Positions 62,469 to 64,000 of a DNA stretch of 64,000 bases are shown here, in pieces. The DNA comes from Akkermansiaceae bacterium (lineage in GTDB: Bacteria > Verrucomicrobiota > Verrucomicrobiia > Verrucomicrobiales > Akkermansiaceae): the NCBI GenBank assembly GCA_018402445.1, contig JAGYIT010000017.1, positions 310,001 through 374,000 of the forward strand, given 5' to 3'. Made by a program: the position numbers and the translations under genes. Under the pieces are notes generated by a model. It was not told the origin of the DNA and did no database searches. It worked only from the letters and a program-made list of their open reading frames with translations. Every line of letters starts with the position of its first letter. Within the stretch, counting starts at the first letter, position 1.

Positions 62469-63242
62469 TCAAAGGATCCGGCCACGCACACGGGAAGCAT
62501 ACTTCATCGCGGCGGCAATGGTGGCTCCGGCGAGGTCAGCTTCCGGTTTTGCGAAGGGCGGCACAAACCAGGGGAAAGAACCGAGGAGATCGGTGAGGAC
62601 GGCGATTTCTCCATCGCAGGTGCCCTCGCCGCAACCAATCCCGATGGTGGGTATGCGGATGGCGGCGGTGATTTCCCGCGAGGCGGAGGGAGTGACCGAC
62701 TCCAGGATGATCGCAAAAACCCCCGCCGCGATGAGGGCTTCCGCGCCTTCGAGAAGGGCGCGGGTTTGCTCGGGGGTCTTGCCTTTTTTGTGATATCCGC
62801 CCTCCTCAAGCACGCGCTGGGGCAGCATCCCGAGGTGGCCGCAGACGGGGATGCCGGCAGCAGTGATCGCGCGGACTTTCTCCGCTTGGCGGATGCCGCC
62901 CTCCAGCTTCACGGCATCCGCTCCGGCGGCGGCGAGCTTGCGCGCGGTTTCCAAGGCCTGCTGCGGCGTGTCGTAGGTGTGGATGGGAAGATCGGCGATG
63001 ACCAGCGCCTTCGGCTGCGCACGGACGACGGCCTCAAGATGATGGAGGATGTGCGCGAGCGTAACGTGCGTGGTGTCCGGAAACCCGAGGACTACCATGC
63101 CCAGCGAATCGCCGACCAGCAGGATATCCGTGCCCGTCTCATCCAACAGCCTCGCGGTGGGATAATCGTAGCAGGTGAGCGCGGCGATGGGGCGGCTGCC
63201 TTTGCATCCCGCGATGGCGGCGGCTTTTTCCTGGGGGCTCAA
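62469..63242 (-). CDS. panB: 3-methyl-2-oxobutanoate hydroxymethyltransferase
   Basis: First committed enzyme of pantothenate synthesis, using 5,10-methylene-THF; 257 aa. Marks: ALTCYDYPTARLLDETGTDI, LLVGDSLGMVVLGFPDTTHV (metal-binding Asp), ADLPIHTYDTPQQALETARK, GADAVKLEGGIR, VCGHLGMLPQRVLEEGGYHK and the Glu in FAIILESV. The start appears to be TTG 63242. The panC gene is not near. Confidence 0.96.
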   Translation of the reverse strand: MSPQEKAAAIAGCKGSRPIAALTCYDYPTARLLDETGTDILLVGDSLGMVVLGFPDTTHVTLAHILHHLEAVVRAQPKALVIADLPIHTYDTPQQALETARKLAAAGADAVKLEGGIRQAEKVRAITAAGIPVCGHLGMLPQRVLEEGGYHKKGKTPEQTRALLEGAEALIAAGVFAIILESVTPSASREITAAIRIPTIGIGCGEGTCDGEIAVLTDLLGSFPWFVPPFAKPEADLAGATIAAAMKYASRVRGRIL

Positions 63243-63267
63243 GGGATGGGTTTTTCTTGGTGAAATG

Positions 63268-63303
63268 AAAAAGCCTCCGGGGAGCGGTGCTCTGATCGGA
63301 GGC
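63268..63303 (-). terminator. Terminator after tRNA-Glu
   Basis: Stem GCCTCCG (63273-63279) and CGGAGGC (63297-63303), followed on the minus strand by five T. It ends the tRNA transcript before panB. Confidence 0.85.
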
Positions 63304-63343
63304 TGGTTTTGCCATGAAATGCCTGCGTTTCTTTGGAAAACGA

Positions 63344-63418
63344 TGGCGACCCGTAAGGGAGTCGAACCCTTCTTGCCAGGATGAAAACCTGGAGTCCTAA
63401 CCGATAGACGAACGGGTC
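63344..63418 (-). tRNA. tRNA-Glu (anticodon TTC)
   Basis: A 75-nt cloverleaf on the minus strand. Acceptor stem GACCCGT pairs with ACGGGTC; D arm GTCTATCGGTTAGGAC; anticodon stem CCAGG/CCTGG with loop TTTTCAT, anticodon TTC for GAA/GAG; T arm AAGGGTTCGACTCCCTT-like AGGGTTCGACTCCCT; discriminator G and encoded CCA at the 3' end. Confidence 0.97.
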
Positions 63419-63612
63419 GTTGGTCGCGGTGCGGGGGGCAAGAAAGCGGAGCACCGGAGGGCTTGCAAGGATTTTCTGCCAGTGCCGGAAAAATTTTCCA
63501 ATGCCCGCAAAGCCCCCTCTTCTCTTGTGTCTTGTGTCTCCCAGTCTTCCGTCTCTACGAGAGTTTGGCTTGATATGTGGGGATCGCCGTGCATTGTCGC
63601 GCCCCGCGAACC
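63419..63612. other. Intergenic region between tRNA-Glu and hisS
   Basis: About 190 bases. Contains a short word repeat CTTGTGTCTTGTGTCTCCCA (63521-63540 region) of the kind seen before the GldG-like gene (in opposite sense). Promoters of both genes must lie here but no clear -35/-10 pair was seen. Confidence 0.45.
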
Positions 63613-64000
63613 ATGGCATCCAACGTTTTCCAAGCACTCCCAGGCTTCCGGGACTTCACTCCCCGTGAATGCGCGGTGCGAAATTACCTGTTCGAGACCT
63701 GGCGTGGGGTCGCGCGTCGCTGCGGGTTTGTGGAGTATGAAACGCCCATCCTGGAGGACACCGCGCTTTATCTGAAAAAATCCGGCGGCGAGCTTTCCTC
63801 GCAGCTATTCCGTTTCGAGGATCAGGGTGGGCGCGATGTGACCTTGCGGCCGGAAGTGACTGCCTCGCTCGCCCGGATCGCGGCGGTGGAGCAGCGCCAG
63901 TATCCAAAACCGCTCAAGTGGTTTGAGATCGGCCAGTGCTTCCGCTATGAAAAGCCGCAGAAAGGCCGTGGCCGCGAGTTTCACCAGTTCAATGTGGATA
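63613..64000 (+). CDS. hisS: Histidine--tRNA ligase, 5' part
   Basis: First 129 codons of a class II synthetase; it runs off the right edge. The start MASNVFQALPGFRDFTPREC and the blocks EYETPILEDTALYLKKSGGE, DVTLRPEVTASLARI and GQCFRYEKPQKGRGREFHQF (motif 2) identify HisRS. Confidence 0.95.
   Translation, partial: MASNVFQALPGFRDFTPRECAVRNYLFETWRGVARRCGFVEYETPILEDTALYLKKSGGELSSQLFRFEDQGGRDVTLRPEVTASLARIAAVEQRQYPKPLKWFEIGQCFRYEKPQKGRGREFHQFNVD

Overview
The window looks like a chromosomal segment of a GC-rich member of the Verrucomicrobia (Verrucomicrobiae, Luteolibacter/Haloferula-like). This placement is inferred from gene content: several secreted proteins end in a PEP-CTERM sorting signal of the form IPEP(S/T)AA..LGG(I/L)..L.LLRRR(R/K); there is a sulfatase, tandem sialate O-acetylesterases, a DUF1080 protein, an ECF sigma/FecR pair, and giant pseudopilin-like proteins resembling Verru_Chthon cassette proteins. 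Housekeeping genes (serS, lptB, purN, comF, rplU-rpmA, sufCBD, mutY, hemW, panB, tRNA-Glu, hisS) show it is chromosome rather than plasmid or phage.

Layout. 1-1.3 kb: frameshifted SulP transporter running off the left edge. 1.4-4.9 kb: RelE/ParE-type toxin-antitoxin pair, serS, CPBP protease, DUF1080 protein. 5-11.6 kb (minus strand): orphan HicB-like protein, comF, lone OppC-type permease, a decayed secreted-protein fragment, lptB, an LptC/LptA-like fusion, a MoxR ATPase and purN. 11.7-27.1 kb: a secreted polysaccharide-degradation and cell-surface region with two sialate-esterase-type proteins, two PEP-CTERM proteins and a third truncated one, a GntR/LacI-type regulator, a sulfatase, a CAP-domain protein, an Rpn-type nuclease and a FecR/ECF sigma pair. 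27.1-28.6 kb: a REP-associated tyrosine transposase bounded by inverted repeats, plus a PIN-toxin remnant. 28.6-33.1 kb: a 1196-aa PDZ protein and a YdjY-domain protein.

The most unusual region is 33.3-45.2 kb. A small secreted protein (here called X) and a ~1,300-aa protein with a pseudopilin-like N-terminus (here called Y) alternate as X1-Y1-X2-x3(fragment)-Y2-X4. The first 57 codons of the Y conserved block are almost identical in DNA (165/171, all differences synonymous), whereas the rest of the proteins has diverged. Y1 is split by an IS256-family element; the 8-bp target duplication is visible and removing the element restores the frame exactly.

45.2-51.7 kb: lipoprotein, glutathione peroxidase, TetR and Fur regulators, mutY, trypsin-like protease, a pseudopilin, DUF2452, rpmA/rplU. 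51.8-56.3 kb: a Fur-family regulator with a double operator, followed by sufC-sufB-hicBA-sufD, with a toxin-antitoxin module inside the Fe-S assembly operon. 56.4-60.8 kb: an ABC-2 permease, GldG-like and DUF4340 proteins. 60.9-64 kb: hemW, hicBA, panB, tRNA-Glu and the start of hisS.

Two window-wide patterns stand out. Short dispersed intergenic word repeats (GAAATTTGAA, CACAGAG, GTGATTCGTG and similar types) sit just upstream of many genes and in three places appear to provide the start codon. Several genes are broken by single-base changes in short C or G runs, or by one in-frame stop; this may be genuine decay or residual sequencing error.
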